DNA of 64,000 nucleotides from Nocardia sp. XZ_19_385 (lineage in GTDB: Bacteria > Actinomycetota > Actinomycetes > Mycobacteriales > Mycobacteriaceae). The stretch lies in assembly GCF_015355755.1 (NCBI RefSeq), contig NZ_JACVEE010000007.1, forward strand, positions 1 to 64,000. The letters are read 5' to 3'. The translations under genes were made by a program, and so were the position numbers. Below are positions 1 to 8,540 of this stretch, piece by piece. Numbering within the stretch: position 1 is the stretch's first letter; each line of letters opens with the position of its first letter. A model generated the notes under the pieces. It made no database searches and was not told the origin of the DNA. It saw nothing but the letters and a program-made list of their open reading frames with translations.

Positions 1-520
1 CGGGCCGACCAGGGACCGGGGAGCGGGGCCGTTGCCATGCTGAACAGACCGGCTTGACACCAAATCCATCCACCATCGATTCTACGGCCGCGCCCGCCCG
101 CACAAAAGTGCCTCTCGCTGCCGAAAGACCTTGCCAGGTCACGACTTTCTCCTCGTTGGCGGAAGGCTGGCGCCGCCCCTCCGTCGCCCAGACGGCACCG
201 AACTAGATGAGGTCAGCTGACGGCTCCACAACCCCCCATCTCTGCACCCGCCCCGTGATCACGAACGTGCTCGAGGGCTATGCCGTCATTGATCATCGGG
301 GCATTGTGCGCCGCCTCGGGCCGTAGCCGGGCCGGACGCGCCGACTTCGGCTGAGCACCTGACCATTGGGCGCCTGCGCCCATACCCACGACTCCGAAAG
401 CTGACGCTGCCTGCGAACGCCGATTTCCCCACAGATCCGAAAGATCACCGATAGGGGCTGGCCTTGCATCGATCCGCCCGGGTATCGACCGCATGCAGCT
501 GCTAGCTGTCCTCGCGAAAA
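1..520. other. Left-edge region without a supported gene
   Basis: No convincing gene is visible. Several short open frames exist on both strands, but none has a ribosome binding site with a recognisable product. The plus-strand frame ending near position 231 has fair codon bias and could be the tail of something, but it has no start codon and I do not recognise it. The right end carries the control region of the fucosidase gene. Confidence 0.5.
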
Positions 521-560
521 TTTTTGCTTGCTCGTGCTATTTTTGCTTGAGTAAGCAAAA
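521..560 (+). promoter_or_regulatory. Palindromic operator upstream of fucosidase/TetR operon
   Basis: Positions 541-560 form a perfect 8-bp inverted repeat, TTTTGCTT and AAGCAAAA around a 4-base spacer (GAGT). The left half-site TTTTTGCTTG is repeated exactly at 521-530, 20 bp upstream. The region is AT-rich in a GC-rich background and ends 26 bp before the fucosidase start. It is a good candidate binding site for the TetR regulator encoded at the end of the same operon (inference). Confidence 0.65.
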
Positions 561-586
561 TTGCAAGTGGATGCACTGGAGTGGTC

Positions 587-2047
587 ATGACGTATGCGCC
601 GGACAGGGAATCGCTTGGGGCGCGGCCGATTCCGGAGTGGTATGGGCAGGCGAAGCTGGGCATCTTCGTCCATTGGGGCCTGTACTCGGTGCCTGCCTTC
701 GCGGAGCGCACCGATGCGGACTATTCGGCGTTCATGCAGAACCTGGCGGCGGGCAAGACCACCGCTGACCGGATCCCCTATGCGGAGTGGTATCTCAACT
801 CGATGCGGGTGCCGGGCTCGCCGACGGCGGTGCATCATGCGGCAACCTACGGTGCGGAGGTTCCCTATGCCGATTTCCGATCAGCGTTCGACGAGGCGGC
901 GGGGTCGGTCGACTTCGCCGACTGGGCGCGGCTCTTCGCCGAGGTGGGTGCCCGGTATGTCGTCATGGTCACTCGTCATCTGGACGGATATCCGTTGTGG
1001 CCCACCGGTATCGAGAATCCACATGTCCCCGGCGCCTTCCGTTCCCGTCGCGATCTGGTGGGTGAGCTGACCGAGGCGGTGCGGGGACAGGGCATGCGGA
1101 TGGGGCTGTACTACTGCGGCGGGATGGACTGGACGTTCCGGGAGCAGCCGCTCAGGACTATGACCGACCTGATCCGGCATCAGGCGCTGGGTCCGCGATA
1201 CGCCCGGTATGCGGCCGCGCAGTGGCGGGAGCTGATCGACACCTATCGGCCCTCGATCCTGTGGAACGACATGGGCTGGCCCGCCGAGATCGACCCGCAC
1301 GAAATCATGGCCCACTACTACGACACGGTCGGCGACGGCGTGGTCAACGATCGCTGGATGCAACCGAACCTGCCAGGCAACCGCCTCGCGCGCGCGGCGT
1401 ATCTCGGGTTCATCGGTATCGCCCTGAAGGCAATGGCGAAGCGGGGCAGCGGGATTCCCGAGCCGGTCAAGAACTTCCACTACGACCTGGCAACCCACGA
1501 GTACTCTCCGCCCGCCACCGCACCGACCGGGGCCTGGGAGCTGACCCGGGGTCTGGGGAGGTCTTTCGGATACAACGCCGAGGAGACGAGCGCCGACACC
1601 CTCACGGGAACCGAGTTGATCCATCTGTTCGCGGACGTGGTCGCCAAAGGCGGCAATCTGCTGCTCAATGTCGGTCCCGATGGCGCCGGCCGGATTCCGG
1701 AACTGCAACTGCGCCCCTTGCGTGCGCTCGGCGCCTGGCTCTCACGAAACGGGGACGCGATCTACGACACCACCCCCTGGGAACAGACTGCGACCACCAC
1801 GACCGCAGGCGATCAGGTCCGGTTCACACGCAAGGACGACACCATATTCGCGATCGTGCTGGCCGACCAGCACACCGGCGAGATCACCCTGCGCGACCTT
1901 CGAATCCCGCCGTCGTCCACGGTCGAACTCATCGGCGAGGCCGCGGAACTGCGCTGGCACCAGCACGATGACGACCTCACGATCCAATTACCGCCCGACG
2001 CGAATCCCCAACAGCACGCCTACGTCCTGACGATCACCCGGCCATGA
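587..2047 (+). CDS. Alpha-L-fucosidase, glycoside hydrolase family 29
   Basis: A 486-residue cytoplasmic-type glycosidase predicted to release terminal alpha-L-fucose. The N-terminal (beta/alpha)8 barrel opens with IPEWYGQAKLGIFVHWGLYS, the GH29 signature region. WNDMGWP, near residue 225, holds the Asp expected to be the nucleophile, and LLLNVGPDG closes the barrel. A beta-sandwich tail of about 100 residues follows. I see no signal peptide, so the substrate is probably an imported or internal fucoside. The ATG at 587 is chosen because GGAG sits 5 nt upstream; an in-frame GTG at 581 lacks a spaced site. The stop overlaps the start of the downstream TetR gene by 4 bp, so the two are translationally coupled. 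Length and motifs fit an intact enzyme. Confidence 0.88.
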   Translation: MTYAPDRESLGARPIPEWYGQAKLGIFVHWGLYSVPAFAERTDADYSAFMQNLAAGKTTADRIPYAEWYLNSMRVPGSPTAVHHAATYGAEVPYADFRSAFDEAAGSVDFADWARLFAEVGARYVVMVTRHLDGYPLWPTGIENPHVPGAFRSRRDLVGELTEAVRGQGMRMGLYYCGGMDWTFREQPLRTMTDLIRHQALGPRYARYAAAQWRELIDTYRPSILWNDMGWPAEIDPHEIMAHYYDTVGDGVVNDRWMQPNLPGNRLARAAYLGFIGIALKAMAKRGSGIPEPVKNFHYDLATHEYSPPATAPTGAWELTRGLGRSFGYNAEETSADTLTGTELIHLFADVVAKGGNLLLNVGPDGAGRIPELQLRPLRALGAWLSRNGDAIYDTTPWEQTATTTTAGDQVRFTRKDDTIFAIVLADQHTGEITLRDLRIPPSSTVELIGEAAELRWHQHDDDLTIQLPPDANPQQHAYVLTITRP

Positions 2048-2658
2048 CGAGAAAGCAGGGGGAGCCCACGGCCATCGAGCGGGCCCGCCGGGCGCAGATC
2101 GTGCGGGCCGCGATCGACACCATCGCGGAAATGGGTTACGCGCGTGCGTCATTCAGTGCCATCGCGCGCACCGCCGGGTTGAGTAGCACCGGCCTCATCT
2201 CCTATCACTTCGCGAGCAAACAATGCTTGATGGCCGAGGTGATGCGCACAATCCTGGCCGAATTCACCGCGTTCGTCGCCGCGCGCAGCGACCACGGCAC
2301 CCCGGCCGGACGCCTCGCCGCTTTCGTGACGGCCAACTGCGAGTTCATGCAAGGTCACCGCAACCACCTGGTGACGATGCTGGACCTGCAATCCGCCGCT
2401 CCGGATACCGAATCCCGTGATCGGCAGGCGAACTCGGATCGAGCGAAACTGGCCGAACTGCTGACAGACGGGCAGCACGAAGGCGATTTCCGGGACTTCG
2501 ATCCGGACCTGATGGCCGGATTCATCCTCTCGCTCCGCAACGGTGTCATCCTGCGCGCCGCCTCCCAGCCCGGGTTCGATCTGGCCGCTTGCACCGACGA
2601 ACTGCTCACCACGATCCAGCGCGCCACCAGCCCACAGCCAGCGCCACCAACGGCTTGA
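2044..2658 (+). CDS. TetR-family transcriptional regulator
   Basis: A 204-residue TetR repressor-like protein. Residues about 10-60 form the helix-turn-helix domain: ARRAQIVRAAIDTIAEMGYA, then FSAIARTAGLSSTGLISYHF, where the recognition helix ends in the family's Y-x-F feature. The helical C-terminal half is the ligand-binding and dimerisation domain. The start overlaps the fucosidase stop (ATGA), giving a two-gene operon. The inverted repeat at 541-560 is its most likely operator, so it probably represses the operon until a ligand, perhaps a fucoside, is present (inference). Confidence 0.88.
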   Translation: MTRKQGEPTAIERARRAQIVRAAIDTIAEMGYARASFSAIARTAGLSSTGLISYHFASKQCLMAEVMRTILAEFTAFVAARSDHGTPAGRLAAFVTANCEFMQGHRNHLVTMLDLQSAAPDTESRDRQANSDRAKLAELLTDGQHEGDFRDFDPDLMAGFILSLRNGVILRAASQPGFDLAACTDELLTTIQRATSPQPAPPTA

Positions 2659-2844
2659 TACATGAGTGAATGCCGACACGGCAGGAAGTCAGTGGCGTTA
2701 CCCCGACGATCTGGAGTGGCACCGGAGCCACTACCTTTCGGCACAGTGTGCACGCTCTTCGGAATGGCGGTGCATCCCGCCGCGGTGCCGGCCTGAGGCG
2801 TTCGGCCGGGCGCTCAGCGGCATAGAGCGGACGTTGACTTTTGG

Positions 2845-3090
2845 TCATAGGGCTGACATTTCGGGCTCACCGACGATCGTGAGACCGACCTGCGCGGCCA
2901 GCCATGCCGCTCGTTCGGGATAGAAGGGGGCGGCATGGATATGGACGGTGTGATCGGTGCTCGGCTCATCCGGCCAGATGGTGCGCGCATTGAGGCTGAC
3001 TGCGAGGTAAGCGCATTTCCCAGAGGTTCACCGAGCTGGTCGGGTGCGCGATCAACGGCGTCGAGAGCCAGGCTACGCAGGGTGCCCGGA
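2845..3090 (-). pseudogene. Frameshifted remnant of an unknown gene
   Basis: Downstream of the GNAT gene, the minus strand shows two stretches of protein-like sequence in different frames. The first reads like TLRSLALDAVDRAPDQLGEP. After a frame change near 3015 the second continues as YLAVSLNARTIWPDEPSTD, then HAAPFYPERAAWLAAQVGL, and ends EPEMSAL with a stop at 2845. No start codon with a ribosome binding site is present. Codon bias in both pieces resembles real genes here. I do not recognise the family. I read it as a broken 3' end of a lost gene. An alternative is chance open frames. Confidence 0.4.
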
Positions 3091-3091
3091 T

Positions 3092-3487
3092 TCAGAGTGC
3101 GATGAGTCCCGCGCTGGTCGACTGGAATCCGCAGGCGTCGAAGTAGAACGTCCGTAAGTGATCGTCGAAGTCGACGTGCAGCCATTCACACCGCGCAGCG
3201 CGCGCTCCCCGGACGGCGGCGGCGACAAGTTCGGCTCCGATCCCGCTCCGGCGCAGCTCACGGCTGACTAGAGTGTCCAGGACGAACGCATGGACGCCGC
3301 CGTCCCATGCGACATTGACAAAGCCGACGAGTTCGCCATCCTGCCGAGCACAGACCCAGCCGAGACTGTGGCCGTGGACCTGCGTCAGCCAGTCGATGTC
3401 GAGGACCGGGTGATCGAAACCCTCGGCATGCAGTATGTTGACGGCCGAGTTCTCGAAGTCGCCTCGCCACTCGTACGCGATCGTCAT
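3092..3487 (-). CDS. GNAT-family N-acetyltransferase
   Basis: A 131-residue acetyl-CoA-dependent acetyltransferase. The core is intact: GELVGFVNVAWDGG (strand beta4), AFVLDTLVSRELRRSGIGAE with the R-x-x-G-x-G/A acetyl-CoA pyrophosphate loop at about residues 78-83, and a closing FYFDACGFQ, the usual beta5-beta6 feature. The substrate cannot be read from sequence; small single-domain GNATs modify antibiotics, amines or protein N-termini. It is a single gene, with a decayed remnant downstream and about 490 bp of gene-poor DNA upstream. Confidence 0.85.
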   Translation of the reverse strand: MTIAYEWRGDFENSAVNILHAEGFDHPVLDIDWLTQVHGHSLGWVCARQDGELVGFVNVAWDGGVHAFVLDTLVSRELRRSGIGAELVAAAVRGARAARCEWLHVDFDDHLRTFYFDACGFQSTSAGLIAL

Positions 3488-3978
3488 ATCGCTAACCTAA
3501 GTCACATATTGTTTGCGACACAATTGATTTCCGTCGAGCGAAGTGTGTGCATTATTCCGCGAGTCAGACGGCCCATAAGTGGTGTGGCGAGTATGGTTGC
3601 GGCCGCCGAACCCATCAGACTCGAGGCCACCGGGCTGAAGGCGTCGTTAGCTTCCGCGCGGTTTCCAGCGCGGCCCGCGAAAGGTCAACGGGCCGAGCGA
3701 TTCCCGACCACCGACAGTGCGCGCTCGTCATCCGCCAAGCAGTCGCCATACGACCAGAACTTCTGCGTATCTGCCTGTATGCGCGTGGGATTGGATGCAC
3801 GTGCTGAGCGCGGCCCCGACTCATCCGTGGATGAACCGGGGCCGGGTAGTGGTCACGTCAGGGGTTGGCGAAGAATTCCTGTCGCGCTGTGGCGGCGTGC
3901 AGTGGATCGGGTTGGTCACGGGCCGCGAAATAGGTTGAGAAGGCTTGGTATTGCTGAATGAGTTCGGTTGATCCGGCC
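3488..3978. other. Gene-poor region with a coding-like tail on the minus strand
   Basis: No intact gene is seen. On the minus strand a frame open from 3995 to a stop at 3858 reads like a real protein C-terminus (TELIQQYQAFSTYFAARDQ, then HAATARQEFFANP) but has no ATG, GTG or TTG start. It overlaps the last codons of the SARP gene in another frame. It may be the original end of that gene shifted out of frame, or the tail of a deleted gene. The rest of the stretch shows nothing I can support. Confidence 0.4.
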
Positions 3979-6900
3979 TTATACGCAAAGCTTTGTCAGA
4001 CGGTCGGTGGCCTCGTGCGGGGTCAAGTCGACACCCTGTCGATAAGCGGCGTCGTAGTCGGTGCGGCCGAGCAATTTCGCGAGGACTTCCGCGCAGGCGC
4101 GCAGCTCGGTGTCGCCGTGGTCGAAGGAGCCGCGGATGGCCTGACTCAGGCCGAGCGCGGTGGCCGCGCCGGCCGGATCGCCCTCCAGCAACAGCAGTCT
4201 GGCCAGGAGTTGTGCAGCGACGGGGGCATCCATGATCGCCTGCGCCGCGTCGGCGGCGCGGGGCAGTAGTTCGCGGGCGCGTACGGCATCGCCTGCGGTG
4301 AGGAGGTTGGCGACCCGGGCAGGGAGCAGTCGAGCTTCGATAGTATTCGTGGGCAGGGTCAGCTTGCCGAGGAGTGCCTCCATCCGTTCGAGTTCTCGAT
4401 CGGCGCGGTCGATATCTCCGGAGCGGCGATACAGTTCGGCCAGGATGCCGAGAATCTCGATCTCCAGCACCGCATGACCTCGCTGCGAGGCGGCTCGCTT
4501 TGCGGTGTCGATGTCGCGCTTGGCGCCGGAGAGGTCGCCGGCGCGCATCCGTTCGGTGGCGAGCCCGAGCCGGGTGGAGACCTCGTCCTGCGAGCCGAGG
4601 TCGGTGGCGATCACGATGCTCTGCTCGTAGGCGGCGATCGCCTGGGCGTGGTCACCGGCGATGGTGTGGATCTGGGCCAGACCGTACAGCGTCTTCGCAG
4701 TCCACCACCGATCGCCCAGCTCCTCGAACAGGCGCAGCGCCGCGGCCATCGCGGTCATGGAATTCTCTCGGGCGCCCCGTTCGCGATGCAGCATGGCTTC
4801 GATCATGAAGGTGCAGGCGATTGCCCAGCGGTCCGAACCGCTGCGCGCCCGGGCGACCTCCCGGGCGAGCAGTTCGTCCAGCCCGAGCATCGCCGCCAGC
4901 ACCACCACGGTCGTCAGCAGCATCGGATAGCGGCGCAGCGCGCCGGTGCGCGCGCAGTCGTCGATGACCGCGCGCAACCGCTCGGGGTCGGTGAGCGGCC
5001 GGCCCTCGACGCCCATCAGGTGCAGGGCGGTGAAGGCGGCCCTGGCGTCCGGGGGGAGTGCGTCGCCGAACTCGGCGACCTTGGCGATGTAGTCCTCGGC
5101 CCGAGCGTCGTAGCGGAGCATGACCCAATACCAGTACAGCGGCCCGAGAATCCGGGCGGCGCTCGAAGCGTCACCGCTGTCGATGGCTGTCTGCAGGGCG
5201 AAGATCAGATTGTCGTACTCGGCCTGGAACAGCCGCAGCGAACCCAGCTGCTGGTCGGAGCGCAGCAGCGGCTCGTGTTCTTCGGTCAGGTCGGCGAAGT
5301 ATCGGATGAGCCCGCGCCGGACGGCTTCGTCCTCGCCGGCAAGCCGGAGCTTGTCCGCGGCGTAGGCGCGGATGGTTTCCAGCATCCGGTACGCGTCACC
5401 GGCGCGTTCCACGATGGACTTGTCGACCAGGGAGTCGAGGAGGTAGACGATCTCGTCTGCGGGTAGTACCCCCGCCGAATCGGCGCAGACCGCCTCGATC
5501 CCGGCGGCATCTGCCCACGCCGGAAATATCGACATCCGGGCGGCCAGCGCGCGCTCTTGCGCGCTGAGTAGATCCCAGCTCCATTCGATGACCGCGTGCA
5601 GGGTCCGCTGGCGCGGTTGCGCGGTTCGGTTGCCGGTGCTGAGCAGCCGGAAGCGGTCATCCAGCCGTCGCGCGATCTGCTCGGCGCTCATGGTCCGCAG
5701 GCGCGCGGCGGCCAGTTCCAGGGCCAGCGGTAGCCCGTCCAACCGGCGCACGATGTCCAGAACCGGGGCCGCGGTTGTCCGGTCCAGAGCGAAGCTGGGT
5801 TGTACGGCCGCGGCCCGGTCGAGAAACAGCCGCACCGCGGCCGACTCGGAAGCGCGAACCGGATCTGCGTGCGCCGGGGGAAGATCGAGCGGGCCGAGGC
5901 GGCACAGCGTCTCACCCATGACCTCGAGCGGCTCTCGGCTGGTGGCCAGAATGGTGAGGTCCGGCCGGTGCTCGAGCAGATGCCCGGCGAACTCCGCGAC
6001 GTGCGCCGAGATCTGTTCGCAATTGTCCAGTACCAGTACGCCTTCCCCGCCGGCGAGCAGGTTGACCACCCGCTCCAGCGGCGTGCCGGATAGCTGGGGA
6101 TCGGCGGCGCCGAGGGTGCCCAGCACCGCCTCCGGCAGTCCGTCGGCCGTGCGCACTCCAGCCAGGGCAACGAGCCAGACCCGACCGCGCCGGTGAGCCC
6201 GATGCCGGCTCACCGCCTCTACGGCCAGCCGGGTCTTGCCCACTCCTCCGGGTCCCACGACGGTGACCAGCCGGGAGGTTTCCAGCGCTCCGGCCAGCAA
6301 CTTCAGCTCGTCCTCCCGGCCGACGAAGCTGGTCAGCTGGGCGGGCAGACGTCCTCGCACCGCCTCCGGTCGAGATTGTTCGGCCCGGGGCTCACCCCGG
6401 AGTACGGCGAGGTGGGTGTTGCGAAGGTCCGCGGAGGGGTCGACGCCGAGCTCCTCGGCCAGCGTCGCGCGGACCTGCTCGAACACGGCCAGCGCCTCGG
6501 ACTGGCGACCCACCGCGTGTAAAGCCCGCATTCGCAGCCCGGCCAGCCGTTCCCGCAACGGATGTGCCGCGGCCGCCGCGTCCAGATCGGCCAGGATCTC
6601 GCCGTGCCGGCCGAGCCGCAGCTTTGCCTCGAAGCGGTCTTCGACGGCCCCGGCACGCAGCTCTTCCAAGCGCGCGCCGGCCGCCCGGGCGAACGGGATG
6701 TCGCGCACGTCGGCCAGCGCGTCTCCCCGCCACAGCGCCAGCGCCTCGTCCAGCAGCGGGGCCGCCCGCTGCGCCTCGCCGGCGGCCAGTTCGCGGCTGC
6801 CTCGCTTCGCCAGTTCCTCGAACCGGGCCGCGTTGACCTGTTCGGTGCGTACGCGCAGGCGATACCCGCCGGCCACCCTCTCCACCACTGCGGCGTCGCC

Positions 6901-7113
6901 CAGGGCCTTGCGCAGCCGATGCACCAACGCGTGCAAAGCGTTGACGGTGCCGCCGGGCCCCCACAGCGCGTCGAGCAGCGCGTCGACCGACACCACTTCA
7001 CCTGCGGCCAACGCCATTCTGGCCAGCAGCGCACGGATCATGGTGCCGCCCAGGTCGATCGACTCGCCCTCATCGGTATACGCCAGAACCGGCCCCAACA
7101 CCTCGATCCGCAC
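3979..7113 (-). CDS. AfsR/SARP-family regulator with BTAD, NB-ARC ATPase and TPR-like domains
   Basis: A 1044-residue cytoplasmic regulator. Residues 1-90 are an OmpR-type winged helix (VRIEVLGPV, ALLARMALAAGEVVSVDALL, then LWGP). About 95-245 is the bacterial transcriptional activation domain. An NB-ARC/STAND ATPase follows, with Walker A GPGGVGKT (Lys293) and Walker B-like GVLVLDNCEQ. The rest is helical TPR-like repeats. Such proteins are ATP-dependent activators of nearby operons, often for secondary metabolism or secreted functions. The GTG at 7113 is chosen because the protein then begins exactly at the winged helix; upstream in-frame codons look non-coding. It diverges from the serine hydrolase gene across 131 bp, so that gene is the likely target (inference). 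Confidence 0.88.
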   Translation of the reverse strand: MRIEVLGPVLAYTDEGESIDLGGTMIRALLARMALAAGEVVSVDALLDALWGPGGTVNALHALVHRLRKALGDAAVVERVAGGYRLRVRTEQVNAARFEELAKRGSRELAAGEAQRAAPLLDEALALWRGDALADVRDIPFARAAGARLEELRAGAVEDRFEAKLRLGRHGEILADLDAAAAAHPLRERLAGLRMRALHAVGRQSEALAVFEQVRATLAEELGVDPSADLRNTHLAVLRGEPRAEQSRPEAVRGRLPAQLTSFVGREDELKLLAGALETSRLVTVVGPGGVGKTRLAVEAVSRHRAHRRGRVWLVALAGVRTADGLPEAVLGTLGAADPQLSGTPLERVVNLLAGGEGVLVLDNCEQISAHVAEFAGHLLEHRPDLTILATSREPLEVMGETLCRLGPLDLPPAHADPVRASESAAVRLFLDRAAAVQPSFALDRTTAAPVLDIVRRLDGLPLALELAAARLRTMSAEQIARRLDDRFRLLSTGNRTAQPRQRTLHAVIEWSWDLLSAQERALAARMSIFPAWADAAGIEAVCADSAGVLPADEIVYLLDSLVDKSIVERAGDAYRMLETIRAYAADKLRLAGEDEAVRRGLIRYFADLTEEHEPLLRSDQQLGSLRLFQAEYDNLIFALQTAIDSGDASSAARILGPLYWYWVMLRYDARAEDYIAKVAEFGDALPPDARAAFTALHLMGVEGRPLTDPERLRAVIDDCARTGALRRYPMLLTTVVVLAAMLGLDELLAREVARARSGSDRWAIACTFMIEAMLHRERGARENSMTAMAAALRLFEELGDRWWTAKTLYGLAQIHTIAGDHAQAIAAYEQSIVIATDLGSQDEVSTRLGLATERMRAGDLSGAKRDIDTAKRAASQRGHAVLEIEILGILAELYRRSGDIDRADRELERMEALLGKLTLPTNTIEARLLPARVANLLTAGDAVRARELLPRAADAAQAIMDAPVAAQLLARLLLLEGDPAGAATALGLSQAIRGSFDHGDTELRACAEVLAKLLGRTDYDAAYRQGVDLTPHEATDRLTKLCV

Positions 7114-7244
7114 GCGCTCCAGGTTACCGATCGAGCACGGCCTTATGGCCCGCCTACGGGGCTGGAAGCGGGATATAAGCCGTCTGTCAGAGCTGCCGGA
7201 GATCGTTGCGGGACATCGGAAGAAACAACCCGGAAGGCAATGCA
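7114..7244. promoter_or_regulatory. Divergent promoter region of SARP regulator and serine hydrolase
   Basis: This 131-bp gap must hold the promoters for both divergent genes. GGAAGG at about 7232-7237 is the hydrolase ribosome binding site. I cannot assign a firm -35/-10 pair or a SARP-type direct repeat by eye. Confidence 0.5.
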
Positions 7245-8390
7245 ATGGCAGCGAACGAGAAGGTACAGCGGGTGCTCGACTGGTCGGTGGCCGAGATCGC
7301 CATCCCCGGCATCGTCGCCGAGGTCAAGAACGGCGACCAAACCTGGTTCGGCACCGCGGGCGTCGCCGACATCGAGACCGGCTCCCCGCGGGTGCCGGGC
7401 GAATACCTGCACACCGGCAGCAGTGGCAAAGCCTTCACCGCCACGACGATGCTGGCCTTGGAGGCCGAGGGCCGCCTCAGCCTCGACGACACGGTCAACA
7501 CCTATCTGCCTGGCGTGCTGGACGTCGACGGCTACGACGGCGACAAGATCACCATCCGGCACCTGCTCAGCAACACCAGCGGACTGTTCGCCACCGGCCT
7601 GGCCCCGGAGGTCAGCTACCGCTACGCCACCCGCTCCGGTTTCGACCAGCATCGCTACGACACCTTCAGCACCGAGGAACTGCTGCGGGTGGCAGTGTCC
7701 CAGCCGCCGGTCTGTGCGCCCGGCGAACGCTTCGAATACTCCAACGGCGGCTTCTATATCGCCGGCGCGATCATCGAAAAGATCACCGGCAACAGTTATG
7801 CCGACGAAGTCGACCGCCGCGTCGTCCAGCCCCTCGGCCTGACCCACACCTGGGTACGGCCTACCACTGACACCGACTACCCCACTCCGCACCCGCACGG
7901 CTACTCACATCAGTTCCTGAAGGACGGCGCCGACCCGGCCACACTCACCCCCGAGAACTGGCAATCGCTGATGGAGGAGCCCGGCCTGCCGCCCCTGGAC
8001 GTCACCGTGCTCAACTCCTCCCTGGGGTATGCGGCGGGGAACGTCGTCTCCACCACGGGTGACATGATCCGCTTCTTCAACGCGATAACCACCGGCAGCC
8101 TGCTACCGCCCGCCCAGCACCGGCAGATGTGGACCACCGTCTCCACCGAGGGCGGCTACTGGATGCCGCATGCCCGCTACGGCCTCGGTGTGTTCGAGTT
8201 CGACAAGCAAGCGACCGGTGGCCGGATGCTGCGCGGCATCGGCGGAAGCTTCTGGGGCACTTACTTCTTCGCGGTCGGTACCCCGGACGGTCAGCACACC
8301 GTCGCCGTCCACACGAACACCGAGTGGAAGTCCTGGGAGCCCATGCTCGAGATCATCGAAGCGGAGTTCGGCGTTTCCGTCGGCGCGTAA
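7245..8390 (+). CDS. Serine hydrolase, class C beta-lactamase/D-aminopeptidase-like
   Basis: A 381-residue serine hydrolase of the beta-lactamase class C/PBP superfamily. The SxxK motif is SSGK with Ser59 as nucleophile and Lys62; the YxN motif is YSN at Tyr165. GIGGSFWG near the end takes the place of the third motif, with no His/Lys-Thr-Gly. Related proteins are esterases, D-aminopeptidases or peptidases rather than true beta-lactamases. No signal peptide is seen, so it is probably cytoplasmic. ATG 7245 is chosen because GGAAGG precedes it by 7 nt; a TTG at 7206 would also be open. It is divergent from the SARP regulator and followed by a secreted glycine-rich protein gene, an arrangement repeated at 18-20 kb. 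Confidence 0.85.
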   Translation: MAANEKVQRVLDWSVAEIAIPGIVAEVKNGDQTWFGTAGVADIETGSPRVPGEYLHTGSSGKAFTATTMLALEAEGRLSLDDTVNTYLPGVLDVDGYDGDKITIRHLLSNTSGLFATGLAPEVSYRYATRSGFDQHRYDTFSTEELLRVAVSQPPVCAPGERFEYSNGGFYIAGAIIEKITGNSYADEVDRRVVQPLGLTHTWVRPTTDTDYPTPHPHGYSHQFLKDGADPATLTPENWQSLMEEPGLPPLDVTVLNSSLGYAAGNVVSTTGDMIRFFNAITTGSLLPPAQHRQMWTTVSTEGGYWMPHARYGLGVFEFDKQATGGRMLRGIGGSFWGTYFFAVGTPDGQHTVAVHTNTEWKSWEPMLEIIEAEFGVSVGA

Positions 8391-8540
8391 GTCCCCAAAA
8401 TAGAAGACCCCGTCGCCCAGGGCGACATCGCCTTATGCGGCGGATGCGCTGGGGAGCCGACCTGCCGGTATGGCTTCTCCAGCGCGCCAGCACTTTTCGA
8501 TTGCTGCCAAACCTGAGCACCGTTAGAGGAGTCCCCGACC

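Noticed and set aside
881..1708. 275-codon frame antisense to the fucosidase
   Set aside because: No motif and no ribosome binding site; the GH29 frame explains the region.
4474..5466. 330-codon plus-strand frame inside the SARP gene
   Set aside because: Gly/Val/Asp-rich shadow typical of the antisense frame of TPR-coding DNA.
7245..8390. True beta-lactamase resistance gene
   Set aside because: No signal peptide and no KTG motif; the sequence fits esterase/peptidase-type relatives.
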